From NCBI GenBank assembly GCA_030040995.1, contig JASHOS010000064.1:1-53709 (forward strand): 53,709 nucleotides of DNA, given 5' to 3'. The first letter of the stretch is position 1. Each line of letters starts with the position of its first letter. The notes under the pieces are model-generated. The model was not told where the DNA came from and ran no database searches. It was given only the letters and a program-made list of their open reading frames with translations. Below are positions 17,063-25,839 of the stretch, piece after piece. Source of the stretch: Terriglobia bacterium. GTDB lineage: Bacteria > Acidobacteriota > Terriglobia > UBA7540. Both the position numbers and the translations under genes were made by a program.

Positions 17063-19224
17063 GAAGCAACCGGCCAACGCTCATTTGCGTGGTGTTGGGC
17101 CTGGTTGTGGTTTTAAGCTGGGGATGCTCGCGCGGTCCGCGGCCGGGCGGAGTGGCCTCCGTGCCTACTTTCACGATATCGTCCAACGCTGCAGATAGAC
17201 CATCGCAATACCCTCCCGCGCAACACGCTCTGGCGCAGTATACCCTGGCCGGCAGGCGTCCTGAGTCGGGTGGGAGCACGACGATATCGACCGAGCTGGT
17301 CCCGGTCTCACTCATTTTCGACGGGTCGACCGGCAACTCCGGAAAGAAGCTGGTGATCAGCGCACTGCCTGAAATACCCAAGGTAATCGCTTCGCCGATT
17401 TTCCAGAAATTTCAATTTGCGACCGGCTTTACCCAATACGGCGACGCCGTGCAGCGCGCCGAATTTTACCGGGCGGCCGCCGCGAAAGGCTGGCATACCC
17501 TGCTCGGCCAGCCCCGCGTCACACCCGCGCTACAGATCGAGATTCCAGTGGCCGATGGATACGTCCTGGCCTCGCAGCGAACCGGGCGCTCGCTGGCGAT
17601 AGTCGATGTTGACTTCGTTCAAAAAGAACTCTTCAAAGAGCTCTCGAAAATACACGCCGGCCCCGATGAACTCGTCATTGCTCTCACCAAGAACGTCGAG
17701 TTCTACCCGATGGACGATGCGACGGTTTGTTGTTCGTGGGGCGCGTACGGTGTCGACGCTGACCCTTCGTCGAATTCCCGGCAAGCATTTATTCTCGGAA
17801 CTTACCTCGATCCGGATGTTGTGCCCGGCTACTCCGACGTTCAACCGCTTACGGAGCAGATTGCGGAATGGATGAACGACCCGCTGCAAGGCTATCGGGC
17901 TAATACCTTCCCGGCCTGGCGGAAGCCGCTCCAGAACGGAGGCTGCGGAGGCCGCGGCGAAGGGACCTTTTATCGCTTTGCAGAACCTACGGATGGCGGA
18001 TCGATACCAAACTCGACGATGGTCACGGAGGGCGGGACCGCGTACCACCTCGAGAACGTGGCGCTGCTTCCCTGGTTTACCGAAAATCCCCATCCCGATA
18101 CGTTCCAGGGCGCATTCAGCTTTCCGGATACTCATGCGCTCACGGCTGAGGCCCAGCCCTGCTTGCGCGCACGCGCGCGCCGCTCACGCTTCGCTCCGAC
18201 GGCCTCACCAGTTCCTAACACGCGCTCGCCAAACGGACACGAGCTGATCGGGTATTGGGTGGGCTATTCTTCCACCAAGCCTCTCCCCCTGCGCGATGTC
18301 TCCTCCCAGTGGGACGTCGTGATTGTTGCATTCTCCCCACCGGCGAGCGGCTCGACAAGCCGCATGGTTTTCCGGACGCCGGCCGGGTACACGACACCTC
18401 AGTTCAAATCCGAGATCGCCTACCTGCAGCGCCGAGGCAAGAAAGTCTTAATTTCTCTCGGCGGCGGCGGCGAGGTGGTGACACTGAATACGCCGGAAGA
18501 CCTGAGTGAGTTTACGAGCAGCGTTTCCTCGATCGTCCAGGAGTATGGGTTTAACGGCGTCGATCTGGATTTCGAGACCCCCTCACTGATCCTCAATCCG
18601 GGAGACACGGACTTTCGCAAGCCAACAACTCCTTCGATCGTCAATCTGATCGCGGCCATGCAGCAGCTTCGGCGACGTTTTGGACCGAAATTCATGATCG
18701 CTGAGGTTCCCGAGGGACCGCAGGTGCCCGCGGGCATGGTGGCGTACGGCGGCCAGTTCGGCTCGTTCCTTCCGGTTATTTATGGAACCCGAAAGATCTT
18801 GTCGTTCGTGGATGTGCAGAATTACAACACGCCACCACTGGAGGGGTTGGATGGAGACTATTACATGCCCGGGACGGCAGACTACTATGCCGCGACGACG
18901 GAGATGTTGCTTCAAGGCTTTCCGGTGGGACGGGACCCAAAGTTGTTTTTCCCGCCTCTGCCTCCGGGTAAAGTGGCGATTGGATTCCTCGTGGGGCGAT
19001 CGCACCTCGCGGAAATCGAAAATTCAGTACGCTACCTCATAGAAGGGAAACTCGGAAGCAAATACAAGCTGCGACGGCCATCCGGTTACCGGAATTTCAA
19101 TGGCGTCATGTTCTGGAACATCCAGGCGGACTGGCGAGAGAACTATCAAATGTCCAATTCAGTCGGGCCTCTTCTGCACGGACTTCCAGACGCCCGAGCG
19201 GCGGGCCGGACCGAAACGCGATAG
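17026..19224 (+). CDS. Exported two-domain protein with a C-terminal GH18 (chitinase-like) domain
   Basis: A 732-residue protein. The N-terminus is a signal peptide ending in SWGC, with Cys34 a possible lipid-attachment site, though the lipobox is not canonical. Residues about 60-395 form a large region I do not recognise. Residues about 405-720 are a glycoside hydrolase family 18 barrel: KKVLISLGGGG (strand 3) and FNGVDLDFE (about 508-516, matching the GH18 active-site pattern with the catalytic Glu at its end). GH18 enzymes hydrolyse chitin or peptidoglycan-like chains. The start overlaps the DinB-like gene by 37 bp. The fusion is unusual (see findings). Confidence 0.8.
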   Translation: MENAAASRKRGVRSNRPTLICVVLGLVVVLSWGCSRGPRPGGVASVPTFTISSNAADRPSQYPPAQHALAQYTLAGRRPESGGSTTISTELVPVSLIFDGSTGNSGKKLVISALPEIPKVIASPIFQKFQFATGFTQYGDAVQRAEFYRAAAAKGWHTLLGQPRVTPALQIEIPVADGYVLASQRTGRSLAIVDVDFVQKELFKELSKIHAGPDELVIALTKNVEFYPMDDATVCCSWGAYGVDADPSSNSRQAFILGTYLDPDVVPGYSDVQPLTEQIAEWMNDPLQGYRANTFPAWRKPLQNGGCGGRGEGTFYRFAEPTDGGSIPNSTMVTEGGTAYHLENVALLPWFTENPHPDTFQGAFSFPDTHALTAEAQPCLRARARRSRFAPTASPVPNTRSPNGHELIGYWVGYSSTKPLPLRDVSSQWDVVIVAFSPPASGSTSRMVFRTPAGYTTPQFKSEIAYLQRRGKKVLISLGGGGEVVTLNTPEDLSEFTSSVSSIVQEYGFNGVDLDFETPSLILNPGDTDFRKPTTPSIVNLIAAMQQLRRRFGPKFMIAEVPEGPQVPAGMVAYGGQFGSFLPVIYGTRKILSFVDVQNYNTPPLEGLDGDYYMPGTADYYAATTEMLLQGFPVGRDPKLFFPPLPPGKVAIGFLVGRSHLAEIENSVRYLIEGKLGSKYKLRRPSGYRNFNGVMFWNIQADWRENYQMSNSVGPLLHGLPDARAAGRTETR

Positions 19225-19252
19225 CGTCCGATCACAGAATTCCCGGTGAGAA

Positions 19253-20257
19253 GTGTTCATCGATGAAGCCAGAATTCGGGTGACGGGAGGCCCTGGCGGC
19301 AACGGCTGCATGGCTTTCCGGCGCGAGAAATACGTTCCCCGCGGCGGCCCGAGCGGAGGCGACGGAGGAAACGGCGGAAGTGTATATCTTGAGAGCACCG
19401 AGCACGCGAACACGCTCCTGAAGTTCCGGTACAATCGTGAGTTCAGCGCGGCGCGTGGACGGCACGGCGAAGGCTCCAACCGTCACGGACGCGCCGGCGA
19501 GGACCTGGTCGTCGAGGTTCCGGCCGGGACAATCGTGTACAATGACTTAACGGGAGAAAAGCTCTGGGATTTTTCGCAGCCCGGACAAAGATTTCTGGCA
19601 GCGCGGGGTGGCCGCGGCGGGAGAGGAAACGCGCGATTCGCAACGTCGGTGCATCAAGCCCCGCGCCGCGCGGATCCTGGAACCCCGGGCGAAGAGTTTC
19701 CACTCCGGCTCGAGCTGAAGCTGCTGGCTGATGTTGGCGTGGTAGGGTTTCCCAATGCCGGCAAGTCGACGCTACTGTCCCGGCTGAGCGCGGCACGGCC
19801 TCGGATCGCTGATTATCCTTTCACAACCGTTGAGCCGCAGTTGGGAGTGGCTGGCGTGGATGAGGACCGGTCATTCGTGATGGCGGATATTCCCGGCCTC
19901 ATTGAAGGAGCTCATCTCGGCCGCGGGCTCGGCGTTCGGTTCTTAAAGCACATTGAGCGCACCCGGCTGCTGCTTCATCTGATCGACGTGGCGGAGAATG
20001 CGGAACGAGACCCCGTGGAAGAGTACCGGATTATTCTGAACGAGCTCAAGAGCTTCAGCGCCGGATTAGCGGCCAAGCCGATGCTGATCGTGGCTTCAAA
20101 AATTGATGCCGCCGGGAATGGAGACAGGCTCGAGGCGGTGCGCTCTTTTTGCCGCAAGGAGCGAAAGCCGCTTTTCGAAATATCGGCGGTGACCGGAGCG
20201 GGGCTCGAAGACTTGAAGCGCGCCGCGTGGGTTGCGCTGCAGGAGAATCGCTCGTAA
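19253..20257 (+). CDS. obg: Obg-family ribosome-assembly GTPase
   Basis: Obg is a GTPase required for 50S subunit maturation and growth control. The N-terminal Obg fold is glycine-rich (residues ~10-155, with the G-G-P-x-G-G-D/N repeats). The G domain follows: G1 GFPNAGKST, switch-[10 protein letters not shown]3 [10 protein letters not shown], and G4 as SKID rather than the usual NKxD. It is 334 residues and ends after the G domain, so it lacks the C-terminal OCT domain. GTG start at 19253. It leads a compact run: nadD 34 bp later, then rsfS, rlmH and cobO. Confidence 0.95.
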   Translation: MFIDEARIRVTGGPGGNGCMAFRREKYVPRGGPSGGDGGNGGSVYLESTEHANTLLKFRYNREFSAARGRHGEGSNRHGRAGEDLVVEVPAGTIVYNDLTGEKLWDFSQPGQRFLAARGGRGGRGNARFATSVHQAPRRADPGTPGEEFPLRLELKLLADVGVVGFPNAGKSTLLSRLSAARPRIADYPFTTVEPQLGVAGVDEDRSFVMADIPGLIEGAHLGRGLGVRFLKHIERTRLLLHLIDVAENAERDPVEEYRIILNELKSFSAGLAAKPMLIVASKIDAAGNGDRLEAVRSFCRKERKPLFEISAVTGAGLEDLKRAAWVALQENRS

Positions 20258-20291
20258 GCGTCACCGCGCGCCAATTCCGGCCTCCGAAGCA

Positions 20292-20966
20292 GTGAAACTG
20301 GCGATTTTTGGCGGAACATTTGATCCCGTTCATGCAGGACACCTGCGGGCCGCGCGGGCGGCAACGCGCGCCTTCCGCTTGGATTGTGTTCTCTTTATTC
20401 CTTCCGGTAACCCTCCTCACAAGCGCGGCGGACGCCTCACCGCCTTCGACCACCGCTTTGCAATGACGGCGCTCGCATGTGCAGGGACGCCGAAGTTTGT
20501 ACCCTCCCTCCTTGAGGCGCCCCGAGCGGATCACCGTCCCCACTACTCAGTCGAGACGGTGACTAAATTGCGGAAGTCCTTAACACCGAGGGATCAACTC
20601 TACTTCTTGATCGGACTGGACGCCTTTCTCGATTTACAGCAATGGAAGACGCCGGAACGGCTGCTCGACGCCGCGAATTTTGTCGTCGTGCCGCGTCCCG
20701 GATTCCCTCTTCAGGAGGTTCTCAATGTCTTGCCTCCGCGCATCGTCCGGGGCGTGCCTTCACCCGGCCGGAACGGATCAGTAAGGCTCAGGCGCACGAA
20801 GCTGCACATCCTAAGCGGAGTGAATGTGCGCGTCTCGTCTCACGAAATCCGCGAAGCGATCCGCCAGGGACGTCCCGTTACTGGCCTTCTTCCCCCGCTT
20901 GTGGAAGAATACATTGTGAAGCACGAGCTCTATCAGGCCGAGGCTCGGGGGGGCGCCTGGCGATGA
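20292..20966 (+). CDS. nadD: Nicotinate-nucleotide adenylyltransferase NadD
   Basis: NadD makes deamido-NAD+ from nicotinate mononucleotide and ATP. The 224-residue protein shows the adenylyltransferase signature GGTFDPVHAGHL (G-x-F-D/x-x-H-x-G-H), PSGNPPHK, and SSHEIREAI (the ISSTxIR motif). GTG 20292 is chosen because it places the nucleotide-binding strand at residues 1-6. An ATGA overlap joins it to rsfS. Confidence 0.96.
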   Translation: MKLAIFGGTFDPVHAGHLRAARAATRAFRLDCVLFIPSGNPPHKRGGRLTAFDHRFAMTALACAGTPKFVPSLLEAPRADHRPHYSVETVTKLRKSLTPRDQLYFLIGLDAFLDLQQWKTPERLLDAANFVVVPRPGFPLQEVLNVLPPRIVRGVPSPGRNGSVRLRRTKLHILSGVNVRVSSHEIREAIRQGRPVTGLLPPLVEEYIVKHELYQAEARGGAWR

Positions 20967-21301
20967 TCGAGGATCTGAGGAGCGCGGTGCGCGCCGCCCA
21001 GGACCGAAAGGCTCAGGATTTGAGCCTTCTCGATCTTAAGGACGTTTCCTCCTTTACTGACTTTTTTCTGATTTGCAGCGGGACTTCGACCCGCCACACT
21101 CAAGCCATCTGCGACGGCATCGTGGAACAACTGAAAAAGTCCGGCGTAACTCCTTCGCACGTTGAAGGCTATTCGCAGGCTGAGTGGATACTGCTGGATT
21201 ATCTGAATTTTGTCGTGCACATTTTTCTCGAGCGCGCCCGGCTCTTTTACGATCTGGAACGTCTTTGGAAAAACGCGCGGCGACTGGACGTTCCCGGGTA
21301 G
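20963..21301 (+). CDS. rsfS: Ribosomal silencing factor RsfS
   Basis: A 112-residue RsfS/Iojap protein that binds ribosomal protein uL14 and blocks subunit joining in starvation. Family features are DLSLLDLKDVSSFTDFFLICSGTSTRHTQAICDGI and the YSQAEWILLDYLNFVVHIF strand pair, with the late YDLERLW helix. It overlaps the nadD stop codon by 4 bp and ends 8 bp before rlmH. The nadD-rsfS-rlmH order is a standard one in bacteria. Confidence 0.95.
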   Translation: MIEDLRSAVRAAQDRKAQDLSLLDLKDVSSFTDFFLICSGTSTRHTQAICDGIVEQLKKSGVTPSHVEGYSQAEWILLDYLNFVVHIFLERARLFYDLERLWKNARRLDVPG

Positions 21302-21308
21302 CACTATC

Positions 21309-21773
21309 GTGCGGATTCGAATCATTTGGCAGGGTAAGACCAAGAACGAATCCTTCCGCGCGCTCCAGGCAGACTACGCGGCGAGGATTTCCCATTTCGG
21401 CGAGCTACGGATTGAAGAGCTTGTTCCTCAGCGTTCTCTGCAGCGACGCGGCCGGGAAAAACTATCCGCCGCCGAAAGCCAATTGCTCGAAAGAGTGCAG
21501 AAAAGCCGGAAGATCGTGCTTGACGAGCGAGGGAGGGAGTGGAACTCGCAAGAGTTCGCGCAGTGGATGGCGGAGTGCGCGGTGAGAGGGGCGCGCGAAC
21601 TCGCGTTCCTGGTGGGTGAGCCGGACGGATTCTCCGCGGCTTTTCGCGAACGGGCGGACATTCTTCTCTCCCTCAGCCGCATGACTCTGACACGGGATTG
21701 GGCTCGCACTCTTCTTCTAGAACAAATCTATCGTGGATACACGGTCCAGCGCGGCTATCCCTACCCGCGCTGA
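21309..21773 (+). CDS. rlmH: 23S rRNA pseudouridine-1915 N3-methyltransferase RlmH
   Basis: RlmH methylates pseudouridine 1915 in helix 69 of 23S rRNA, using SAM. The 154-residue SPOUT protein has IVLDERGREWNSQEFAQWM, the cofactor-knot region LAFLVGEPDGF (the usual GG is GE here), and LSLSRMTLTRDWARTLLLEQIYR ending in NHPYHR-like YPYPR. GTG 21309 places the first beta strand at the N-terminus. It overlaps the cobO-type frame if that gene starts at 21733. Confidence 0.94.
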   Translation: MRIRIIWQGKTKNESFRALQADYAARISHFGELRIEELVPQRSLQRRGREKLSAAESQLLERVQKSRKIVLDERGREWNSQEFAQWMAECAVRGARELAFLVGEPDGFSAAFRERADILLSLSRMTLTRDWARTLLLEQIYRGYTVQRGYPYPR

Positions 21774-21786
21774 TGAGGAGAGTTAC

Positions 21787-22326
21787 TTGCCCGACGCGCG
21801 AAAAGGACTGATTGTGGTATACACCGGGCCGGGAAAAGGTAAAACCACGGCAGCCCTTGGAGCAGCGTTTCGCGCCGTCGGGCAAGGCATGCGAGTCCTC
21901 ATGGTGCAGTTTATCAAAGGATCCTGGCATTATGGGGAACTCGACGCGGCCAAGGCGATGGGGGACGACAAATTTCAGATTTTACCCATGGGCAGGGGCT
22001 TTGTGAAGATTGGCCTCGAGAAACCGGATGCGGAGGATGTTCGGCTGGTTCAGCAAGCGTGGGAATTTGCGCGAGAGAAAATTGCCAGCGGTGAACATGA
22101 TCTGGTCATACTCGACGAAATTAACTACGCGATCAGCTACAAGATGCTTGACGCCGGAGTCGTGGCCGAAGAGCTGAGCCGGAAACCCGAGATGGTTCAC
22201 GTTATTCTGACGGGACGTAACGCCCATCCTTCCATCACGGAAATAGCGGATCTCGTAACCGAAATGCGTGAGGTGAAGCACCCTTACCAAAAGGGTATTC
22301 TCGCCCAGCGCGGCATCGACTACTAA
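21787..22326 (+). CDS. cobO: Cob(I)alamin adenosyltransferase, CobO/BtuR family
   Basis: CobO adenosylates corrinoids (cob(I)alamin or its cobyrinate precursors), for cobalamin synthesis or salvage. The P-loop TGPGKGKTTAALG lies at residues 12-24, LDEINYAI is the Walker B-like segment, and VHVILTGRNAHP is the family's conserved late strand. Length (179) is slightly short of the usual ~190-200. TTG 21787 is chosen because GAGGAG sits 6 bases upstream; an ATG at 21733 would overlap rlmH. It ends the obg-nadD-rsfS-rlmH run, an unusual setting for a vitamin gene. Confidence 0.93.
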   Translation: MPDARKGLIVVYTGPGKGKTTAALGAAFRAVGQGMRVLMVQFIKGSWHYGELDAAKAMGDDKFQILPMGRGFVKIGLEKPDAEDVRLVQQAWEFAREKIASGEHDLVILDEINYAISYKMLDAGVVAEELSRKPEMVHVILTGRNAHPSITEIADLVTEMREVKHPYQKGILAQRGIDY

Positions 22327-22726
22327 ATGCCAGTGACAAGTGACGAGAAGAAAGACAGAAAGGCCGCAGGTTGGTAGCACAGGCTCGCCGCGGCGAGTAC
22401 GCGTCTTGTCTTCTGGTCTCCAAATCAAAAGCCGCAGATCCAAAAGCGGGGTCTGCATTGCAAGGTCGTGATTTCTTGTTTTTCGGGCAAGGTTTTTAAT
22501 TACCCCTCATCCGCCTGCGGGCAGGAGCCGCTCCGTCGCTGAAGCTCTGGAGCGTAAGCTACCTTCGGTGGGCGCAGGCCCGGCCCACGCCGGCTGGAGA
22601 AAGCGCCGGCCGCGGTCCACCCTCTCCCTCGGGAGAGGGCAGCGGCTACGCGCACGTTTTGTTGCGGCTCGGCCGTGGTGCGCTACCTTGCTCATCACTC
22701 ATTACTTGTCACTCGTCACAATTCTT
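22327..22726. other. Intergenic region with repeat fragment before accD
   Basis: No gene is supported. It carries a G+C-rich dispersed repeat (22504-22592) and the short fragment TCTGCATTGCAAGGTC (about 22454), which recurs near 43080. The frame that would extend accD upstream here is only repeat-encoded. A weak promoter for accD may lie in 22640-22720, but none was clear. Confidence 0.45.
22504..22592. repeat. Dispersed G+C-rich intergenic repeat, copy 2
   Basis: Contains CGCCTGCGGGCAGGAGCCG, AGCTTCAGCGACGGAGC in complement and CCTTCGGTGGGCGCAGG. It matches the reverse complement of about 7797-7890 over ~80 bases, and the first ~30 bases match 43229-43262. Confidence 0.75.
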
Positions 22727-23599
22727 ATGAGCTGGTTTCACAAAGAAAAGCAGCCGCTGGAAGCGCCTAAGGCCAAGCGCGTTCAAACCGAAGGCTTGTG
22801 GATCAAGTGCGAGAATTGCAAGCAGCCGCTGTGGAAGAAGGATTTAGAAGCGAACCTTTTCTGCTGTCCCAAATGCAACCGTCATTTCCGAATGACGGCC
22901 CGTGACCGGCTTCAGATGCTCTTCGATGAAGGCGTATACACGGAGCATGATCAAGGCATCCGGTCTTCCGACCCTCTTCATTTCAAGGACACCAAGGCTT
23001 ACCGGGACCGGCTCAAGAAGGCGCAAAGGGAAACTGGTCTCGATGATGCGCTACTTACTGGCGAAGGATTGCTGGAAGGGCGGCGTGTGATCATCTGTGC
23101 TATGGAGTTTCAATTCATTTCAGGGAGTATGGGCGCGGCCGTGGGGGAAAAAATCACGCGCGCGATTGACCGCTGCATCGCCGGCAAACTGCCGCTCGTC
23201 ATCATCTCATGCTCCGCCGGCGCGCGGATGATGGAAGGCGCCGTCAGTCTGATGCAAATGGCCAAAGTCAGCGCCGCGCTGGCCAGGCTCGAGGAAGCTC
23301 GCGTTCCTTACATTTCCGTCCTCACCGACCCCACCACCGGCGGCGTTAGCGCCAGTTTCGCCATGCTGGGGGACCTGAATATTGCCGAGCCAGGCGCCCT
23401 GATCGGCTTTGCGGGTCCGCGGGTTATTGAACAAACACTCCGCCAAAAGCTTCCGGACGGTTTTCAGCGCTCCGAGTTCCTACTCGAGCATGGGATGCTG
23501 GATGCCATTGTGCCTCGCAAGGAGCAGAAGGGATATGTGAGCCGAGTTCTCGGCCTTCTGGCCGCCCCCGGAGCTTCCGGCGAAGACCCGGCTTCCTGA
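22727..23599 (+). CDS. accD: Acetyl-CoA carboxylase carboxyltransferase beta subunit AccD
   Basis: AccD is the zinc-bearing half of the carboxyltransferase that makes malonyl-CoA for fatty acid synthesis. The N-terminal zinc ribbon is visible as two CxxC pairs (CENC and CPKC). The crotonase-fold core follows, with GSMGAAVGEKITRA, SCSAGARMMEG, DPTTGGVSASFAMLGD and FAGPRVIEQT. It is 290 residues, normal length. ATG 22727 is preferred because the upstream extension is repeat-derived. It is followed by folC after 13 bp, the common accD-folC pairing. Confidence 0.97.
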   Translation: MSWFHKEKQPLEAPKAKRVQTEGLWIKCENCKQPLWKKDLEANLFCCPKCNRHFRMTARDRLQMLFDEGVYTEHDQGIRSSDPLHFKDTKAYRDRLKKAQRETGLDDALLTGEGLLEGRRVIICAMEFQFISGSMGAAVGEKITRAIDRCIAGKLPLVIISCSAGARMMEGAVSLMQMAKVSAALARLEEARVPYISVLTDPTTGGVSASFAMLGDLNIAEPGALIGFAGPRVIEQTLRQKLPDGFQRSEFLLEHGMLDAIVPRKEQKGYVSRVLGLLAAPGASGEDPAS

Positions 23600-23612
23600 A
23601 TCAGCACCATCT

Positions 23613-24962
23613 ATGACCTACCTGGAATGCCTCGACCATCTCTCCGAACTCGGCCACGAATTGCGCGCCGTGAAGTACAATCTCGATACCGTGCGGAGCG
23701 CCCTCGACGAGCTGGGAAATCCGGAGCGGTCGTATCCTGCCGCGATTATCGCGGGGACGAATGGAAAGGGTTCCACTTGCGCGATGCTGGCTTCGATTCT
23801 CGAGCGCGCCGGCTACCTGACGGGGCTTTATACTTCACCTCACCTGGTTCGAGTGAACGAGAGAATCTCCATTTCCAGCCGGGAAATCCCAGACGAGGAG
23901 TTTGCGGCGGCATTTACGGAGGCGTGGGAAACCTCGAACAAGCTGCGGGATCGAGGTGTTATAGGCCGTGGCCTGAGCTATTTCGAGCTTCTCACCGCCA
24001 CAGCATTCCTTCACTTTGCTCGTGCGCGCATCGAGTTCGCAGTGCTCGAAGTGGGAATGGGAGGACGGCTGGATGCGACGAATGTGGTGGAACCCCGGGT
24101 CGCGGTCATCACCAACGTCGCTCTCGATCACGAGGAGTTTCTCGGATCCACCCACGCCTCGATTGCCCGCGAAAAGGCGGGCGTGATCAAAGCTCGGCAT
24201 CCCGTCGTCTCAGGGTGCGAACACCCCGAAGCGCGGGAAGTAATCCGGCAGCGTTGCGTGGAAGCCGGAACGGAACTGCTGGAACTCTCGGGGCTTGCCG
24301 TTCCGAAACCGGTTAGCGGGGGCGGTGGACGGTTTATTTTTGACTTCGCGCTGGACGGTCATTCTTTCCTGAACCTTGCTCCCAGCCTGGCCGGACGATT
24401 TCAGGTGAAGAATGCCGCGGCAGCGGTGGCAGCGGCCTGCAAACTGAGGCAGCAAGGCTATTCAATCTCGCGCGCGGCCATCAGCGAAGGGTTGCGCGAG
24501 GCCCGATGGCCCGGACGTTTGCAGGCCCTCCATCACCGGCCCCTCGTCCTGCTGGATGGCGGGCACAATCCCGCGGCAGCAGAGGAATTGGCGGAATTTA
24601 TGCGCGAGCAGTTTGGCCAGAGGCGCGTACGCCTGGTCTATGCTTCCATGCGCGATAAATCGATTGAAAGAATTTCTCAAACGCTCTTTCCACTCGCCGC
24701 TGAAATTTATGTCACGGCGACGGCCGTGGAGCGTGCGGCCTCGCCGGAAGAAATTCGCGCGCGCGCCGGGTTTGGCTCTGTGCCTGCTTCCATCGACTCT
24801 GACCCCGTGAACGCGCTCGAACGCGCCTGCTGGGCGAGCGCAGATGACGACGTCGTGCTCGTCACCGGCTCGCTTTACCTGGTTGGCGCCATTCTACAAG
24901 CCTATCAGGAAGGGCGGCTTTCGTTAGAGCCGAAGCCTGAGCCGCTTCACGCTAAGCAATGA
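23613..24962 (+). CDS. folC: Folylpolyglutamate synthase / dihydrofolate synthase FolC
   Basis: FolC adds glutamate to dihydropteroate and to folates. The ATP-binding P-loop GTNGKGST (about residues 47-54), the Omega loop with YTSPHL, the metal/ATP block LEVGMGGRLDATNVV, NVALDHEEFLG, EKAGVIK and the C-terminal LDGGHNP are all present. Length is 449, normal. It overlaps plsC by 4 bp. Confidence 0.96.
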   Translation: MTYLECLDHLSELGHELRAVKYNLDTVRSALDELGNPERSYPAAIIAGTNGKGSTCAMLASILERAGYLTGLYTSPHLVRVNERISISSREIPDEEFAAAFTEAWETSNKLRDRGVIGRGLSYFELLTATAFLHFARARIEFAVLEVGMGGRLDATNVVEPRVAVITNVALDHEEFLGSTHASIAREKAGVIKARHPVVSGCEHPEAREVIRQRCVEAGTELLELSGLAVPKPVSGGGGRFIFDFALDGHSFLNLAPSLAGRFQVKNAAAAVAAACKLRQQGYSISRAAISEGLREARWPGRLQALHHRPLVLLDGGHNPAAAEELAEFMREQFGQRRVRLVYASMRDKSIERISQTLFPLAAEIYVTATAVERAASPEEIRARAGFGSVPASIDSDPVNALERACWASADDDVVLVTGSLYLVGAILQAYQEGRLSLEPKPEPLHAKQ

Positions 24963-25759
24963 CAGTCAAAGCACAATCCGGGAGAGTAGCGCAGCGCGGA
25001 GTACAAATCGAGACCAAGCAGCCCTCCGGGCGCGGATCAGCCGTTCTCAGTTGGTTGCGCGCTTTCTTCTTCACCGATCCGCTCATTTGTTTCTACACTT
25101 TCGTCTGCGGCGCGTTTTCCCTGTCCGGATCGTTATTTGATCCTCACGGCTCCTGGCAGCACCGTTGCGCGCAGATTTGGGCGTCGCTCATTTTGAGGAC
25201 CGGCGGCATCCGCGTGAAAGCGAGGGGGCTGGAGAACATTCCAAGAGATGGGACGGTGATCTTTTGTTCCAATCACCCGAGCGCGATGGACATTCCGATT
25301 CTCCTCGCCACCCTTCCGGTTCAGTTCCGGTTCGTAGCAAAGCGTTCCTTATTTAGTATCCCTTTTTTGGGATGGCACCTGTGGCGTTCAGGCCATGTTC
25401 CGGTGGAGCGGGATCGTCCCCATAAGGCATTCAGGAGCCTGGATCAAGCCGCCGACCGCATCCGGGGAGGGCGCCCGGTGGTGCTATTCCCGGAAGGAAC
25501 AAGGCCACGCGAGGCAGGAGTTGGCCAGTTCAAGAAAGGCTCTTTTTATTTGGCCGTGAAATCCGGAGCGCCTCTGGTGCCCGTCACCATTTCCGGAAGC
25601 AGGACGATTCTGAAACCGGATTCGCTGCATGTGCGGCCCGGCTCGGTGGAAGTAACCATCCATCCACCTATTCCGACTTCAGGGTTGACGCTGGATGCGG
25701 TGGAAGCGCTTTCTGAGAGTGTGCGCCAGCAAATCCTTTCGTGTTTCCAGATCCCTTAG
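24959..25759 (+). CDS. plsC: 1-acyl-sn-glycerol-3-phosphate acyltransferase (PlsC family)
   Basis: A 266-residue membrane acyltransferase of the PlsC/LPLAT family, which acylates lysophosphatidic acid. The catalytic H-x4-D is NHPSAMD, the phosphate-binding motif is FPEGTRPRE, and a third motif (VPVTISGS) follows. Two hydrophobic segments (about 28-60) anchor it. ATG 24959 overlaps the folC stop, so accD-folC-plsC is one operon: fatty-acid precursor, folate and phospholipid synthesis. Confidence 0.9.
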   Translation: MTVKAQSGRVAQRGVQIETKQPSGRGSAVLSWLRAFFFTDPLICFYTFVCGAFSLSGSLFDPHGSWQHRCAQIWASLILRTGGIRVKARGLENIPRDGTVIFCSNHPSAMDIPILLATLPVQFRFVAKRSLFSIPFLGWHLWRSGHVPVERDRPHKAFRSLDQAADRIRGGRPVVLFPEGTRPREAGVGQFKKGSFYLAVKSGAPLVPVTISGSRTILKPDSLHVRPGSVEVTIHPPIPTSGLTLDAVEALSESVRQQILSCFQIP

Positions 25760-25839
25760 TTACCGGTCCAAGGCCACCGGTGAGCTATAAGGGGCATCTA
25801 CTCCCAGTAGGCATGAAATAGGCGAGACTACAGCAGGCT

